64,000 nucleotides of DNA from Terribacillus saccharophilus (GTDB lineage Bacteria > Bacillota > Bacilli > Bacillales > Amphibacillaceae), in assembly GCA_900110015.1 (NCBI GenBank), contig FOCD01000001.1:1353994-1417993 (forward strand), given 5' to 3'. How positions within the stretch are numbered: position 1 is the first letter of the stretch; the number at the start of each line of letters is the position of its first letter. The notes under the pieces are model-generated. The model had not been told where the DNA came from. It saw only the letters and a program-made list of their open reading frames with translations, and made no database searches. Made by a program: the position numbers and the translations under genes. This document shows, one piece after another, positions 20,007 to 28,491 of this stretch.

Positions 20007-21035
20007 TTACGGCTTTTGCTTCCATCCAATTTCCATATACGATTCGTTCGTATATTTATCCAGCATGACATCATCAAACTGAAGTGTTTTTTTATCATTA
20101 GGGAAAATGTGCATCAGCTGCGCTAATTTCTTCACGATTTTCTTCGGATATGCTTCTGTCATCTCGAGCATCAGCTGAATAGCTTCTGATGCTGGCAATA
20201 CTTCCCGATAAGTACGTGAAAGTGTCAAAGCCGAAAACGTATCGACTACAGCCAAAATCTGCAAATCCACCCCTAATTCCGGTAAATAAGCACTATCTGG
20301 ATAGCCTTTACGATTCAGCCGTTCGTGATGACTCCGCGCATAGCGACCTAATAAAGGCTCACCTGCCTGATGCAGGAGCGCCTCTCCTCTGACCGTATGT
20401 GTTTGTACAATTTCATATTCCTCTTTTGTCAGTGTAGATGTTTTATCGAGGATTTCGCGTGGAATTTCAAGCTTTCCGATATCGTGGAATAAATATCCTG
20501 TAGCACAAAGATCCAGTTGGACGACATTCATATGATAAGCGAGCATCGTACCGATTACAAAAACATCCATGGAATGAATGAAGGCATATGGATCTCTTTC
20601 CTCAAGCATATGCCAAAGACTGCTTCTTCCCATCGTCTTCAGGCTTTTAATGTACAAATCCTTCAAGAAACGGATGCTTTCTTCCTCATAAAGCAGTTTT
20701 CCATAGCGGTACTCGAAAGCGATATAAGACAGGTTTGTGTAAAAATGCTTTTCCATACTCCGCTTATATGTTGCTTGATGATCAGTTTCTTTCTCCAATA
20801 GCTGCTGAATCATCTGCTGAAGGCGATCTGTTTTGCTGAATACATCAGCTGTTTCCTCTTGAGCCGTTTCAACAATGGCGGAGGGGACTTTGTTGTGCTT
20901 TAGTTGTTCCAATAATGCTGCAGTGATGACTGTCCCTTTATCCAGTTTGGTCTTGTCTGCCAGGACGATATCACTGCCTAAATAATCACCTAGTAGTATA
21001 TCTTGGATGCGTTTACGTTTTAAAATCAATTTCAT
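20007..21035 (-). CDS. HD-GYP domain protein, probable cyclic-di-nucleotide phosphodiesterase
   Basis: This 342-residue protein has an N-terminal region of about 140 residues with no recognised domain, then an HD-GYP domain. Visible motifs are HDIGKLEIP at about 197 and SHHERLNRKGYP near 245, followed by VDTFSALTLSRTYRE, all typical of the family, which linearises c-di-GMP or related molecules. The tandem His and Asp residues look intact. The ATG is only one base from AAGGAG; the TTG two codons later would have seven-base spacing and may be the real start (21029). It follows an XRE regulator gene with its own terminator. Confidence 0.85.
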   Translation of the reverse strand: MKLILKRKRIQDILLGDYLGSDIVLADKTKLDKGTVITAALLEQLKHNKVPSAIVETAQEETADVFSKTDRLQQMIQQLLEKETDHQATYKRSMEKHFYTNLSYIAFEYRYGKLLYEEESIRFLKDLYIKSLKTMGRSSLWHMLEERDPYAFIHSMDVFVIGTMLAYHMNVVQLDLCATGYLFHDIGKLEIPREILDKTSTLTKEEYEIVQTHTVRGEALLHQAGEPLLGRYARSHHERLNRKGYPDSAYLPELGVDLQILAVVDTFSALTLSRTYREVLPASEAIQLMLEMTEAYPKKIVKKLAQLMHIFPNDKKTLQFDDVMLDKYTNESYMEIGWKQKP

Positions 21036-21046
21036 TCTCCTTTTTC

Positions 21047-21071
21047 AAAAAAAGCTGCCGTGTATGGCAGC
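21047..21071 (-). terminator. Terminator of the XRE regulator gene
   Basis: GCTGCC and GGCAGC pair around a six-base loop, followed by seven T residues on the minus strand. The T tract ends just before the HD-GYP ribosome site, so that gene needs read-through or its own promoter. Confidence 0.85.
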
Positions 21072-21123
21072 CTGAGAATCCATTTTCGCAACTGGCTGGC
21101 ATAGAATCTCATTCCTTAGCCCC

Positions 21124-21462
21124 TCAAGTTTTGCGTAACTGCTTTTCAACAGTGCTGCCATATATGTATGTAATTGTTTCCTGGTTGTTTTTTGCTTCTG
21201 GATCAAGCAGCTTATGGTAGTCCTCTTTCGTCGGCAGCAGTTCACACATTTCTACATTCAGCGCTATCGCCAATTTACTGATGCCCACAAAAGAAATATT
21301 TCGCTTTCCGTTTTCAATATCGGAGTAGTACGATCGATTAAAACCCGCCATGCCAGCCAATTCTTCCTGTGTCAGCATCTGTTTTTTTCTCAGATAACGA
21401 AGCTTAACTCCAAATGCCCGAAGCAATAGCGTATAATCTCTCATATTATTCATGCACTCCAT
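21124..21462 (-). CDS. XRE family helix-turn-helix regulator
   Basis: About 112 residues with a Cro/C1-type helix-turn-helix: KLRYLRKKQMLTQEELAGMA, then FNRSYYSDIENGKRN, typical of small SinR-like or phage-type repressors. No second domain is visible. The start is uncertain: I took the ATG giving MECMNNMRDYT because AAGG lies four bases upstream, but the later ATGs (21453, 21444) are also possible. It lies between trmL and an HD-GYP gene on the same strand. Target genes are unknown. Confidence 0.85.
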   Translation of the reverse strand: MECMNNMRDYTLLLRAFGVKLRYLRKKQMLTQEELAGMAGFNRSYYSDIENGKRNISFVGISKLAIALNVEMCELLPTKEDYHKLLDPEAKNNQETITYIYGSTVEKQLRKT

Positions 21463-21581
21463 TATACCTTGCCACATCAGTAAATCCACCGGATATAAGT
21501 GACATTAGTATAATGCTACCAAATAAAACATGTGAAAGTACTATATTTACCCCGTTTTAACCATGTCTAAACAACTATAAA

Positions 21582-21614
21582 AAAATAAACTGCACGCTAG
21601 GTGCAGTTTATTTT
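21582..21614 (-). terminator. Terminator of trmL
   Basis: AAAATAAACTGCAC pairs with GTGCAGTTTATTTT around a five-base loop; the trmL stop codon lies inside the stem and T residues follow. Confidence 0.88.
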
Positions 21615-22081
21615 AAGCCATCGAAGCGCTGTTGACGAAGAGCTTCATAAATAATAATTGCTGCCGTATTCGAAAGATTCAAAGATCGAACTTTATCTGT
21701 CATATGAATACGTAGGCATTGGTCTTCTTTCCCCACAAGCAAATCTTTCGGAATACCAGTTGACTCCCGACCGAATACGAAAAGCAGATCTTGATCTGTA
21801 TCGCTGAAATCATAATCTGAATAATGCTTGGTACCGAAGTTCTCTATATAATAAAAGAAACCTTCCGGAAATTTTTCATATAACTCTTCTATACTATCGT
21901 AATAATGGATATCCACGTCATGCCAATAGTCCAATCCTGATCTTCTCAGCATTTTGTCATCCGTCGAGAAACCAAGCGGACGAATCAGATGCAAAGCTGT
22001 ATCTGTCGCAAGGCAGGTACGAGCAATGTTACCTGTATTAGCTGGGATTTCTGGCTGGAATAGTACGATATGTCTTGGCAT
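21608..22081 (-). CDS. trmL: TrmL (CspR), tRNA wobble cytidine/uridine-34 2'-O-methyltransferase
   Basis: This 157-residue SPOUT methyltransferase uses SAM to methylate the ribose of nucleotide 34 in tRNA-Leu isoacceptors. The trefoil-knot motifs are present: PANTGNIARTC near residue 13, FGRESTGIPKDLL near 102, and VRSLNLSNTAAIIIYEALRQ near 130. Length and order are normal. GAGGTGA is seven bases upstream of the ATG. In B. subtilis its homologue cspR lies beside queG (yhbA) and yhbB, as here in broad terms. Confidence 0.95.
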   Translation of the reverse strand: MPRHIVLFQPEIPANTGNIARTCLATDTALHLIRPLGFSTDDKMLRRSGLDYWHDVDIHYYDSIEELYEKFPEGFFYYIENFGTKHYSDYDFSDTDQDLLFVFGRESTGIPKDLLVGKEDQCLRIHMTDKVRSLNLSNTAAIIIYEALRQQRFDGLK

Positions 22082-22136
22082 ATACTTTCACCTCTGCTTT
22101 TCAACTTTCAACCTAACAAGTATAGCACAGCAGAGA

Positions 22137-22988
22137 TCATAGCCCAATCTGGAAAAATTTATACACAACGTTCTCTGTATACGCAGGGGAGTCAACGTAA
22201 GCCCAATGGCGCATTCTGCTGTTGGCAGTGTGGGCATTAACCAATGGCTCACCCTGTGCGTTCCGGGCTACTACTATCGTATTGTGATTGTAGTTCCCAT
22301 CACCCTCAAAATCATAACAAATCACATCACCAGGGCTCAGCAGTCTTGCATCCGCTACTTCCTTACCGCGCAAACCTTGTGTCGATCCGCTTAAATACCA
22401 CCGCAAGGCATTCGCTACCGTGAAACTATAGCTCCAGTTTTCTCCATTGAACCACCATCCAGAATTCCTGTTCGGCTCTCCCCGCATTGGTGCCCCACCT
22501 GCTCGGAGGCACTGGGAGACATAATTTGTACAATCGACTTCAAATTTCTTGTAAGCTGGATTATAATCATTCCACCACCGTTCGGCATACTGAACAGCAG
22601 CCCGTCTGTCGTACGAGAATTGCCGGTCAAAATCCTCATCATTGCTTTCAAAGACGACAAGTCCTTGGATATGAGGCTGGACACCGTCCTCGACTCGTTC
22701 ATCATGAATGATTTGACCATCACGCATACGTGCTATATGCGTATGTACTTCTTCTTCATGATACGTTGCATGCTGCTTATGCACGAGAAAAGTTGCGCAT
22801 AAGCGATAAGTGATGATGTCTTCCTCTCCATCGTGTTCTTCGCTCAGAATTGTTCCTTCTCCTCGAATCTGCGCTACCTTCGCCCCGTCTTTTTCATGTG
22901 TTGAAATCCGGTTGACGAGCCAATTCTCATCCTTCTTCCCATCAACTTTTTGTAACCAATAATTCGCCAGCTGTTCACTCTTCCCCAT
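22137..22988 (-). CDS. yhbB: YhbB-like protein with Amidase_6 domain
   Basis: The 283-residue protein has an N-terminal region of about 130 residues with no clear domain and a C-terminal Amidase_6 (papain-like amidase) domain: [14 protein letters not shown], the nucleophile motif [25 protein letters not shown] and [11 protein letters not shown] with the likely catalytic His. Its place between trmL and queG supports equivalence to B. subtilis YhbB. The ATG giving [11 protein letters not shown] is preceded by AGGAGGG; no signal peptide is visible, so the enzyme may act in the cytoplasm or be exported otherwise. The substrate is not known; cell-wall peptide is a guess. Confidence 0.87.
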   Translation of the reverse strand: MGKSEQLANYWLQKVDGKKDENWLVNRISTHEKDGAKVAQIRGEGTILSEEHDGEEDIITYRLCATFLVHKQHATYHEEEVHTHIARMRDGQIIHDERVEDGVQPHIQGLVVFESNDEDFDRQFSYDRRAAVQYAERWWNDYNPAYKKFEVDCTNYVSQCLRAGGAPMRGEPNRNSGWWFNGENWSYSFTVANALRWYLSGSTQGLRGKEVADARLLSPGDVICYDFEGDGNYNHNTIVVARNAQGEPLVNAHTANSRMRHWAYVDSPAYTENVVYKFFQIGL

Positions 22989-23091
22989 CTCTATCCCTCC
23001 TGTTCTTTCTTCGATATGACATGGCATATCCTCGCAGGAGGAGCAAGCCGCCTACGACGAATACAGATAAAACAGTCATGAATGTCTCCAT
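22975..23091 (-). CDS. 38-residue predicted membrane protein upstream of yhbB
   Basis: The minus strand holds ATG, a 38-codon frame and TGA. The peptide begins [19 protein letters not shown], a single hydrophobic helix, and ends in a basic and acidic tail ([12 protein letters not shown]). GAGGTGGGAG lies just upstream of the ATG. The frame overlaps the yhbB start by 14 bases in another phase, which fits translational coupling. I do not recognise it; the strong ribosome site and helix-plus-charged-tail design support a real small membrane protein, but no conservation can be tested here. Confidence 0.5.
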   Translation of the reverse strand: METFMTVLSVFVVGGLLLLRGYAMSYRRKNRRDRDGEE

Positions 23092-23161
23092 GCTCCCACC
23101 TCACTTGTATGTATGTAGAATCATGACAGTATATGCTTCATCAGCTTGTCTGATTCTATTT

Positions 23162-23177
23162 ATGAAAGCGCAAACAT
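23162..23177 (+). promoter_or_regulatory. cre site upstream of nfrA
   Basis: ATGAAAGCGCAAACAT matches every fixed position of the CcpA operator WTGNAANCGNWWNCAW. It lies about 57 bases upstream of the nfrA start, so it may repress or activate depending on the promoter, which I could not place. Confidence 0.5.
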
Positions 23178-23233
23178 TTTTAGTTACAAATGTGACAAAT
23201 TTGTGTATCCTTATAAAAAAGGGGGAGAATACG

Positions 23234-23983
23234 ATGTCTGATGTTTTGCAAACTATCCTTAGCCACAAATCAGTAAGATCATTTACTTCCGAGCGCCTCA
23301 GAGAGGAACAAATCAAGGAACTCGTTTCCGCTGCTCAAGCAGCATCCACGTCGAGCTTCCTCCAGGCGTACTCCATTATCGGTGTTAGCGATCCTTTAGT
23401 GAAAAAAGAGCTTAGCACTTATGCAGGCAGCCAGGAATATGTCGTAAACAATGGCCACTTCTTTGTTTTTTGTGCTGATTTCTATCGCCATAGAGAAATG
23501 GCAAACAATCTGCGGGCAGACATTTCCGAAACGATTCAAGGTACAGAAGCTTTGCTGATTGGTACAATCGATGCTTCGCTCGCTGCTCAAAACCTTGCCA
23601 TTGCAGCAGAATCTATGGGACTGGGCATTTGTTATATAGGCGGTCTTCGAAATAATCTGGCCGGTGTATCTGCAAGCCTTGGTGTACCTGCACATGTATT
23701 ACCGCTGTTCGGAATTGCCGTTGGCTATCCCGATAAAGTGAATGAAAAGAAACCACGGCTGCCGTTTGAAAGTGTTTATCATGAAAACAGATATAACGTG
23801 GATAAAGGCTTGCTGAATGCTCAGTTGGAGGAATATGACCGTACCATCCAGTCCTATTATGTGGATCGGATTGAAAACAATCGAAAGACAACCTGGACCG
23901 AGCAGGCTACAGACAAACTCCGTATCCCGAAACGCGTATATATGAAGGATTTTATAACGCAAAAGGGTTGGGCAAAGCATTAA
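23234..23983 (+). CDS. nfrA: NfrA-type NADPH-dependent FMN oxidoreductase (nitroreductase family)
   Basis: The 249-residue flavoprotein aligns along its length with B. subtilis NfrA1 (same length): HKSVRSFT at the N-terminus, AQAASTSSFLQAYSIIGVSD, NGHFFVFCADFYRH and AAESMGLGICYIGGLRNN. It reduces nitro compounds, disulfides or FMN with NADPH in the cytoplasm. The start is the ATG at 23234, with GGGGGAGAA seven bases upstream; a longer in-frame extension has no ribosome site. A cre-like site lies upstream. It is transcribed away from yhbB and ends in a bidirectional terminator. Confidence 0.93.
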   Translation: MSDVLQTILSHKSVRSFTSERLREEQIKELVSAAQAASTSSFLQAYSIIGVSDPLVKKELSTYAGSQEYVVNNGHFFVFCADFYRHREMANNLRADISETIQGTEALLIGTIDASLAAQNLAIAAESMGLGICYIGGLRNNLAGVSASLGVPAHVLPLFGIAVGYPDKVNEKKPRLPFESVYHENRYNVDKGLLNAQLEEYDRTIQSYYVDRIENNRKTTWTEQATDKLRIPKRVYMKDFITQKGWAKH

Positions 23984-24014
23984 AATAAGGCCGCTGCAGC
24001 GGCCTTATTTTATG
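23983..24014. terminator. Bidirectional terminator between nfrA and the chemoreceptor gene
   Basis: AAATAAGGCCGCTG pairs with CAGCGGCCTTATTT with T runs on both strands. Confidence 0.92.
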
Positions 24015-24834
24015 AAGATGTAACTGATTTAAAAAATGATTGCATATCTTCGCCTAAAAGGTGCAATTGGTCAATAAGCTGGCTGAAGTTATTTACTAGA
24101 TCTGCTTGCTCACCGGATGCATTTCGAATTTGCTCCACACTTCCGGATAAGGCAGTGATATTACTCTTAATGTTCTCCAGAGAAACGCTCATACTTTTCG
24201 TAACATCCGTCGTTTGGGAAGACAGTTTCCTGACCTCACTTGCAACAACAGCAAATCCCGCACCAGCTTGTCCAGCTCGAGCTGCTTCAATCGATGCATT
24301 CAACCCTAAGATGTTGGTCTGCTGCTGAATTTGAGAAATCTCACTTATTGACCCAACTGTTGTTTCTGTCAGCAGCATAGATTCCTGTGACTGGGCTGCA
24401 ATCTCCTCACTGGAAGCTGCAAGCTCTTCTGAATGAGCTGAAACGGTGTGCAATTTATCCTGGAGACCATCAATTATTTGACGCAGGTTCCCAATGTACC
24501 CTTCCATTTTTTCTTGAGCATCCAGAGGAATCGCAATTGCAAAAGCACCAATTACCTCTTTTTTATCGTTCCGAATCGGAAAGGACTTCGCATGCAGAGG
24601 AATGCCATACACTTCGCGCGGTAATAAAACCGAACCATATTGGCCAGCTAATGCGGCTTCTAAGTTTTTATCTCCTACTGGTATAGGACTTCCTACATGA
24701 ATCCCAAAATCCACCTTTGTAGTAGGCAGATAACTCAAGAATCTCTCTTTATCTGTAATTCCAATCATCGTATCGGTACCAATCATTTTTTGTAGATCTT
24801 CTGCTGACTCAACTAGGCTATGTAATAATTCCAT
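24010..24834 (-). CDS. Soluble methyl-accepting chemotaxis protein
   Basis: About 274 residues without a membrane segment: an N-terminal sensory domain of about 115 residues (a PAS/dCACHE-like segment with [19 protein letters not shown] and [12 protein letters not shown]) and a short chemoreceptor signalling hairpin whose tip reads [20 protein letters not shown]. It resembles YfmS-type soluble chemoreceptors of B. subtilis, which pass signals to CheA/CheW from the cytoplasm. I chose the ATG giving [13 protein letters not shown] because GAAGGGA lies upstream; the extended frame has no ribosome site. The stimulus is unknown. Confidence 0.88.
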   Translation of the reverse strand: MELLHSLVESAEDLQKMIGTDTMIGITDKERFLSYLPTTKVDFGIHVGSPIPVGDKNLEAALAGQYGSVLLPREVYGIPLHAKSFPIRNDKKEVIGAFAIAIPLDAQEKMEGYIGNLRQIIDGLQDKLHTVSAHSEELAASSEEIAAQSQESMLLTETTVGSISEISQIQQQTNILGLNASIEAARAGQAGAGFAVVASEVRKLSSQTTDVTKSMSVSLENIKSNITALSGSVEQIRNASGEQADLVNNFSQLIDQLHLLGEDMQSFFKSVTSS

Positions 24835-24983
24835 TATGATCCCTTCGCTTCTTGTACACTTATTTGATAGTGACAGGACAATAGTTTTAGGTATTTTATA
24901 CCATTTAAAACCCAAAAAAATATCCTTGCGCTCCATCTAATTACTAAATACCCAGTCTTAGAAACAGCTAAACCATATGAAAT

Positions 24984-25016
24984 AAAAAAGGAGCATGTAA
25001 TTTATGCCCCTTTTTC
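24984..25016 (-). terminator. Terminator of queG
   Basis: AAAAAGGGGCAT and ATGCTCCTTTTTT pair imperfectly on the minus strand and end in T residues. The queG stop codon lies in the stem. Confidence 0.8.
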
Positions 25017-26163
25017 AATGTGTCTCTGCATATTCCTCTTCGAACTGTAGACCTTTACGCATTTCTTCAATTACTTGATCGTCCTGCTCTTTATCCATCG
25101 CTTTCCTCACTGCATCGAAACCTTCTGGTAACCCAATCTTACCGATGGCCCAAGCGGCTGTCCCACGAATAACAGGCCTTGGATCTTGCTCCAAGAGCTC
25201 AATCAAATCCGGCACAGCTGATGTGGTCTTATAATGAGCAATGGCTAGTATTGCATTGCGTTGAATCGGTTTCTTGCCTCGCCAAGAACCGGATATCAGA
25301 CCGAATTTTGCTTTGAATTCTTTATTAGACATTTTGAGTAACGGTTTCAGCAGCGGTTTCACAACCTCTGGATCTGGCTCCATTTCTTCGTGAAGGTGGA
25401 AATCCATGCCTTTGTTTTTCGGACAAACAAGCTGGCATGTATCACAGCCATAGATACGGTTTCCTATTTTTGAACGAAATTCATCTGGCAGGAAATCTTT
25501 CGTCTGAGTAAGATAGGCAATACAACGCTGGGCGTTCAACTGACCGCCTTGGACAAGGGCCCCTGTGGGACAGGAATCAATACATTTTGTGCATGTTCCG
25601 CAACTATCCTCTACAGCTTCATCCGGCAAGAATGGTATGTTGGTAATCACTTCACCAAGATACACATACGATCCGAATTCCGGCGTAATAACAAAACTGT
25701 TCTTAGCACTGAAACCAATCCCCGCTCGTTCAGCTACAGCACGATCAGATAACTCGCCTGTATCAACCATTGAACGATAAGTGAATCCTTCGACCCTTTC
25801 TGAAAGAAAAGCAGTCAATTTATTCATCCTGTCGCGCAGCACTTCATGGTAATCCATTCCCCAGGAGGCCCGACAGAACAATCCGCGCGGTTCTTCCTTC
25901 GTACTTTTTGGTGCATTCGGTAGTCTGGAAGGATATGCGAGTGCAATTGCGATAATGGATTGAGCAGATGGCATAAGCTTCTTCGGTTCAGTCCGTTCTT
26001 CGATTGTACCTTTCTCAAAACCTGACTGATAATTGTTCTCCTGCTGCTGTTTCAGTCTTTCCTTCAACTCCTGAAAGACATCCGCTGTGGTAAACCTGAT
26101 TTTATCTACACCAATCTTCTTGCTGTAGGCAATCAGCTCCTGTTTCAGCTGTTCTGTATCCAT
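25015..26163 (-). CDS. queG: QueG, epoxyqueuosine reductase
   Basis: The last enzyme of tRNA queuosine synthesis reduces epoxyqueuosine-34 with a cobalamin cofactor and two [4Fe-4S] clusters. The 382-residue protein shows the conserved VDTGELSDRAVAERAGIG (about 133-150), two ferredoxin-like clusters (CGTCTKCIDSCPTGA and YGCDTCQLVCP), and C-terminal HEAT-like repeats from about 300, as in the B. subtilis enzyme (formerly YhbA). AAAGGAGG precedes the ATG. Its leader contains a promoter and a strong intrinsic terminator on the same strand, so expression may be attenuated. Confidence 0.96.
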   Translation of the reverse strand: MDTEQLKQELIAYSKKIGVDKIRFTTADVFQELKERLKQQQENNYQSGFEKGTIEERTEPKKLMPSAQSIIAIALAYPSRLPNAPKSTKEEPRGLFCRASWGMDYHEVLRDRMNKLTAFLSERVEGFTYRSMVDTGELSDRAVAERAGIGFSAKNSFVITPEFGSYVYLGEVITNIPFLPDEAVEDSCGTCTKCIDSCPTGALVQGGQLNAQRCIAYLTQTKDFLPDEFRSKIGNRIYGCDTCQLVCPKNKGMDFHLHEEMEPDPEVVKPLLKPLLKMSNKEFKAKFGLISGSWRGKKPIQRNAILAIAHYKTTSAVPDLIELLEQDPRPVIRGTAAWAIGKIGLPEGFDAVRKAMDKEQDDQVIEEMRKGLQFEEEYAETH

Positions 26164-26204
26164 TATACGGCCTCCTTTCTATATCATTATTTCCATAATA
26201 TACA

Positions 26205-26312
26205 TAGTAAAAACGCAATGCCTCGTTACGTTTAAAACGAGACACTGCGTTAGCTCAAGGGTATTAAACAAGTGCACAAGCGAAATGATTACCCCGGTTT
26301 ATAAATAGTATG
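26205..26312 (-). ncRNA. Candidate small RNA or attenuated leader upstream of queG
   Basis: Reading leftward, the predicted promoter should start a transcript near 26312. It holds GGGTA (26290-26294) pairing with TACCC (26259-26263), then a 16-base-pair stem (26212-26251, loop of eight) followed by TTTTT. Two positions of the stem pair only as G-U on the minus strand and would be A-C mismatches on the plus strand, so the hairpin is built for this orientation. The queG ribosome site follows about 35 bases later. It could be an independent RNA of about 105 nt or a transcription attenuator. It is not a T-box and I do not recognise a preQ1 aptamer. Confidence 0.45.
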
Positions 26313-26318
26313 TTAAGT

Positions 26319-26347
26319 AGTATAACAAGGTTTTTACATGCACGCAA
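26319..26347 (-). promoter_or_regulatory. Predicted sigma-A promoter for queG leader
   Basis: On the minus strand TTGCGT (26342-26347), 17 bases, and TATACT (26319-26324). Confidence 0.55.
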
Positions 26348-26434
26348 CATTCTAAACATAATTCGACAAATTTTTTTCTCGCCTCTGCTTACACCTCTGA
26401 TATACTGAATTTTAACAAGAGGGAGGAATTGGAT

Positions 26435-27298
26435 ATGAGCTTGTACGATTATTTATTAACACAAGATGGGATAATCACGAAAGATTCACTTTTATATCCC
26501 TTTGAAGAACGAGGCTTGCAATTCGGTGACGGTGTTTACGAGGTCATCCGTATTTATCAAGGAACATTTGATTTACTCGAGGAACATATCGATCGGCTTT
26601 ATCGTTCCGCTGAAGCAATTCGGCTGGAGGTTCCATTTGATAAAGATGCATTGATTGCTTCTCTCCATCAACTGACAGAAAAGAATGACGTACAAACAGA
26701 TGCAAAGCTTTATCTGCAAATCACTCGCGGTTCTGCACCACGCGAGCATAGTTTCCCAGATGTGCCAAGTAATTTTTATGCTTATATTGAGCCTAGCGAA
26801 AGACCTGTTTCTCCGCTTCAGCATGGCGTACATGCTGTGCTGGCAGATGATATTCGTTGGGAGCTATGCTACATCAAAAGTCTAAACCTGCTGCCAAATA
26901 TATTGGCCAAGCAAACCGCTAAGGAAAGAGGAGCTTTTGAAGCTATTCTTCATAAGAATGGCACAGTTACTGAAGGCTCGTCCTCCAATGTATTCATCAT
27001 TAAGGATCAAATTCTTTACACACATCCCGCTGCAAAAAACATTCTGCATGGCTGTGTGCGCAGCAGAGTATTGGCACTTGCACCGAAAGCAGGGTTGCAA
27101 GTGAAGGAATCAGCATTTACAACTGACCAGCTGCTTCATGCAGATGAGGTATTCATCACTAGTACAACGAGTGAAATCATGCCTGTCATCGAAATTGAGG
27201 GAACACAAATCGGCACTGGAAAGCCCGGCGATAACACACGCTCTCTCCAACTCGCTTATGAAAAAGAAAGCGGAATCCAAGCTACTGCATTTGTATGA
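26435..27298 (+). CDS. dat: D-alanine aminotransferase (D-amino acid transaminase)
   Basis: This 287-residue fold-type IV PLP enzyme interconverts D-alanine plus 2-oxoglutarate with pyruvate plus D-glutamate, feeding D-amino acids to peptidoglycan. Motifs include ERGLQFGDGVYEVIRIY, ITRGSAPREH, the PLP lysine in CYIKSLNLLPNILAKQ and TEGSSSNVFIIK, all typical of Bacillus Dat (about 282 residues). GGGAGGA lies seven bases before the chosen ATG; an in-frame TTG two codons earlier is less well placed. An extended -10 (TGATATACT, around 26398-26406) may drive it. It is divergent from queG. Confidence 0.94.
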   Translation: MSLYDYLLTQDGIITKDSLLYPFEERGLQFGDGVYEVIRIYQGTFDLLEEHIDRLYRSAEAIRLEVPFDKDALIASLHQLTEKNDVQTDAKLYLQITRGSAPREHSFPDVPSNFYAYIEPSERPVSPLQHGVHAVLADDIRWELCYIKSLNLLPNILAKQTAKERGAFEAILHKNGTVTEGSSSNVFIIKDQILYTHPAAKNILHGCVRSRVLALAPKAGLQVKESAFTTDQLLHADEVFITSTTSEIMPVIEIEGTQIGTGKPGDNTRSLQLAYEKESGIQATAFV

Positions 27299-27302
27299 AC
27301 AA

Positions 27303-27330
27303 GAGACCAATAGGTATCCTATTGGTCTTT
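27303..27330 (+). terminator. Terminator of dat
   Basis: AGACCAATAGG pairs with CCTATTGGTCT and is followed by TT. The stop codon of the convergent DUF4129 gene lies inside the hairpin, so both 3' ends overlap. Confidence 0.82.
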
Positions 27331-28491
27331 CATTTGTTTCTTAGTCTCCCGGATGTCTTGCTCAAAAGCTTGCAGTTCCTTTTCAGAAATTTCTACTTCT
27401 CCATACCTCACTTTCTCATAGACTCCGAGACTTGTTTCGTTGATACCGATACGACTAAGCCATTCTTGCCAAGTCTCAAAGCTTTCTCTCCCTTTCTTAT
27501 GTCTATCCGCATATCGTTCCAACTGAAACACATGCTTGCGAACAAGCTGTAAAGGTGGTGTAATCGGAACTGAGTGCTTTTCTTTCGTATTGTCGGCAAG
27601 TGGTGCAAAAGTCAATTGCAGTCCAGCTTGCCTTCTTGCTCCGTCATTATTATCTATTCTGCGGATTCTTTGTCTTTTATAAAGCCAAATTAAGAGCAGT
27701 ATTAATATAACTCCTCCAACTGCAATCCAAATCCACGTACTTCCGATACTTGCGGAAGCACCTACTTTTTCTGCCATATCCTCTGGCGGCAATTCCGGCC
27801 GTTTTGATATATTGTTGTCCTGCTCTACTGTTGGCGGTGATGATGGCTCGATATATTGCTCTCCAACTCCAAGTCTTGTAAGCATCCACTCCAGTCCATT
27901 TCCTGCGTAGCGGAAAACCGGGCCGAAAATTCCACCTGCAATAGTTTGAACAGCAGGATAAAGAAGCCATGCAAGACCTCCTATGAAAGTAGCTGCTAAC
28001 AGAAAAAGAACGACAGGTGTCTCGATGATTCTTTTGGGCGTTACACCTTGAATTTGAAAAATCCAATAGCCCGCGAAGTACACAACAATTGTAATCAAAC
28101 CTGCTACCACCAGTTCTGTTCGATAGAATACTAGAAGAGTCACAATCAATAGGGCGAGGTATAGGATTAGATAATTATATGTAAAACCAAGTTGTGTCTC
28201 TGTCTCCTTAACAGTGAGCCTCCAATAAAGAATAGTGGCAAGAATGATAGTGAACCAAATCGGCCACTCAAGCAGCACACTACCAATAAGAATGCCGGTA
28301 ACAAGCAACGGCACAATCAGCAGCTGACTCCGTATAAATCGATTGATTACACAAAAGACAAGAAGCATGGATACAAGCAGAAAGTGATAACCGAAGAAAA
28401 GTGACTGCTCAAACCGTATTAGAAATGGTACACAGAGCAAATAAAGGAAAAATCCTTCGAGCAGAAATGTAAATCCCGCTGCATATTTCAT
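27319..28491 (-). CDS. Membrane protein with C-terminal DUF4129-like domain, third gene of the MoxR operon
   Basis: The 390-residue protein has about seven hydrophobic segments in the first 190 residues, an exported linker, another helix at about 255-275, and a cytoplasmic C-terminal domain (LVRKHVFQLERYADRHKKGRE, ETWQEWLSRIG) resembling DUF4129. It overlaps the DUF58 gene by four bases and is the last of a MoxR-DUF58-membrane operon. In B. subtilis the third protein, YebA, carries a transglutaminase-like domain between the helices; here I find no Cys-His-Asp set and no room for that domain. The function is unknown. Confidence 0.75.
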   Translation of the reverse strand: MKYAAGFTFLLEGFFLYLLCVPFLIRFEQSLFFGYHFLLVSMLLVFCVINRFIRSQLLIVPLLVTGILIGSVLLEWPIWFTIILATILYWRLTVKETETQLGFTYNYLILYLALLIVTLLVFYRTELVVAGLITIVVYFAGYWIFQIQGVTPKRIIETPVVLFLLAATFIGGLAWLLYPAVQTIAGGIFGPVFRYAGNGLEWMLTRLGVGEQYIEPSSPPTVEQDNNISKRPELPPEDMAEKVGASASIGSTWIWIAVGGVILILLLIWLYKRQRIRRIDNNDGARRQAGLQLTFAPLADNTKEKHSVPITPPLQLVRKHVFQLERYADRHKKGRESFETWQEWLSRIGINETSLGVYEKVRYGEVEISEKELQAFEQDIRETKKQMKDQ

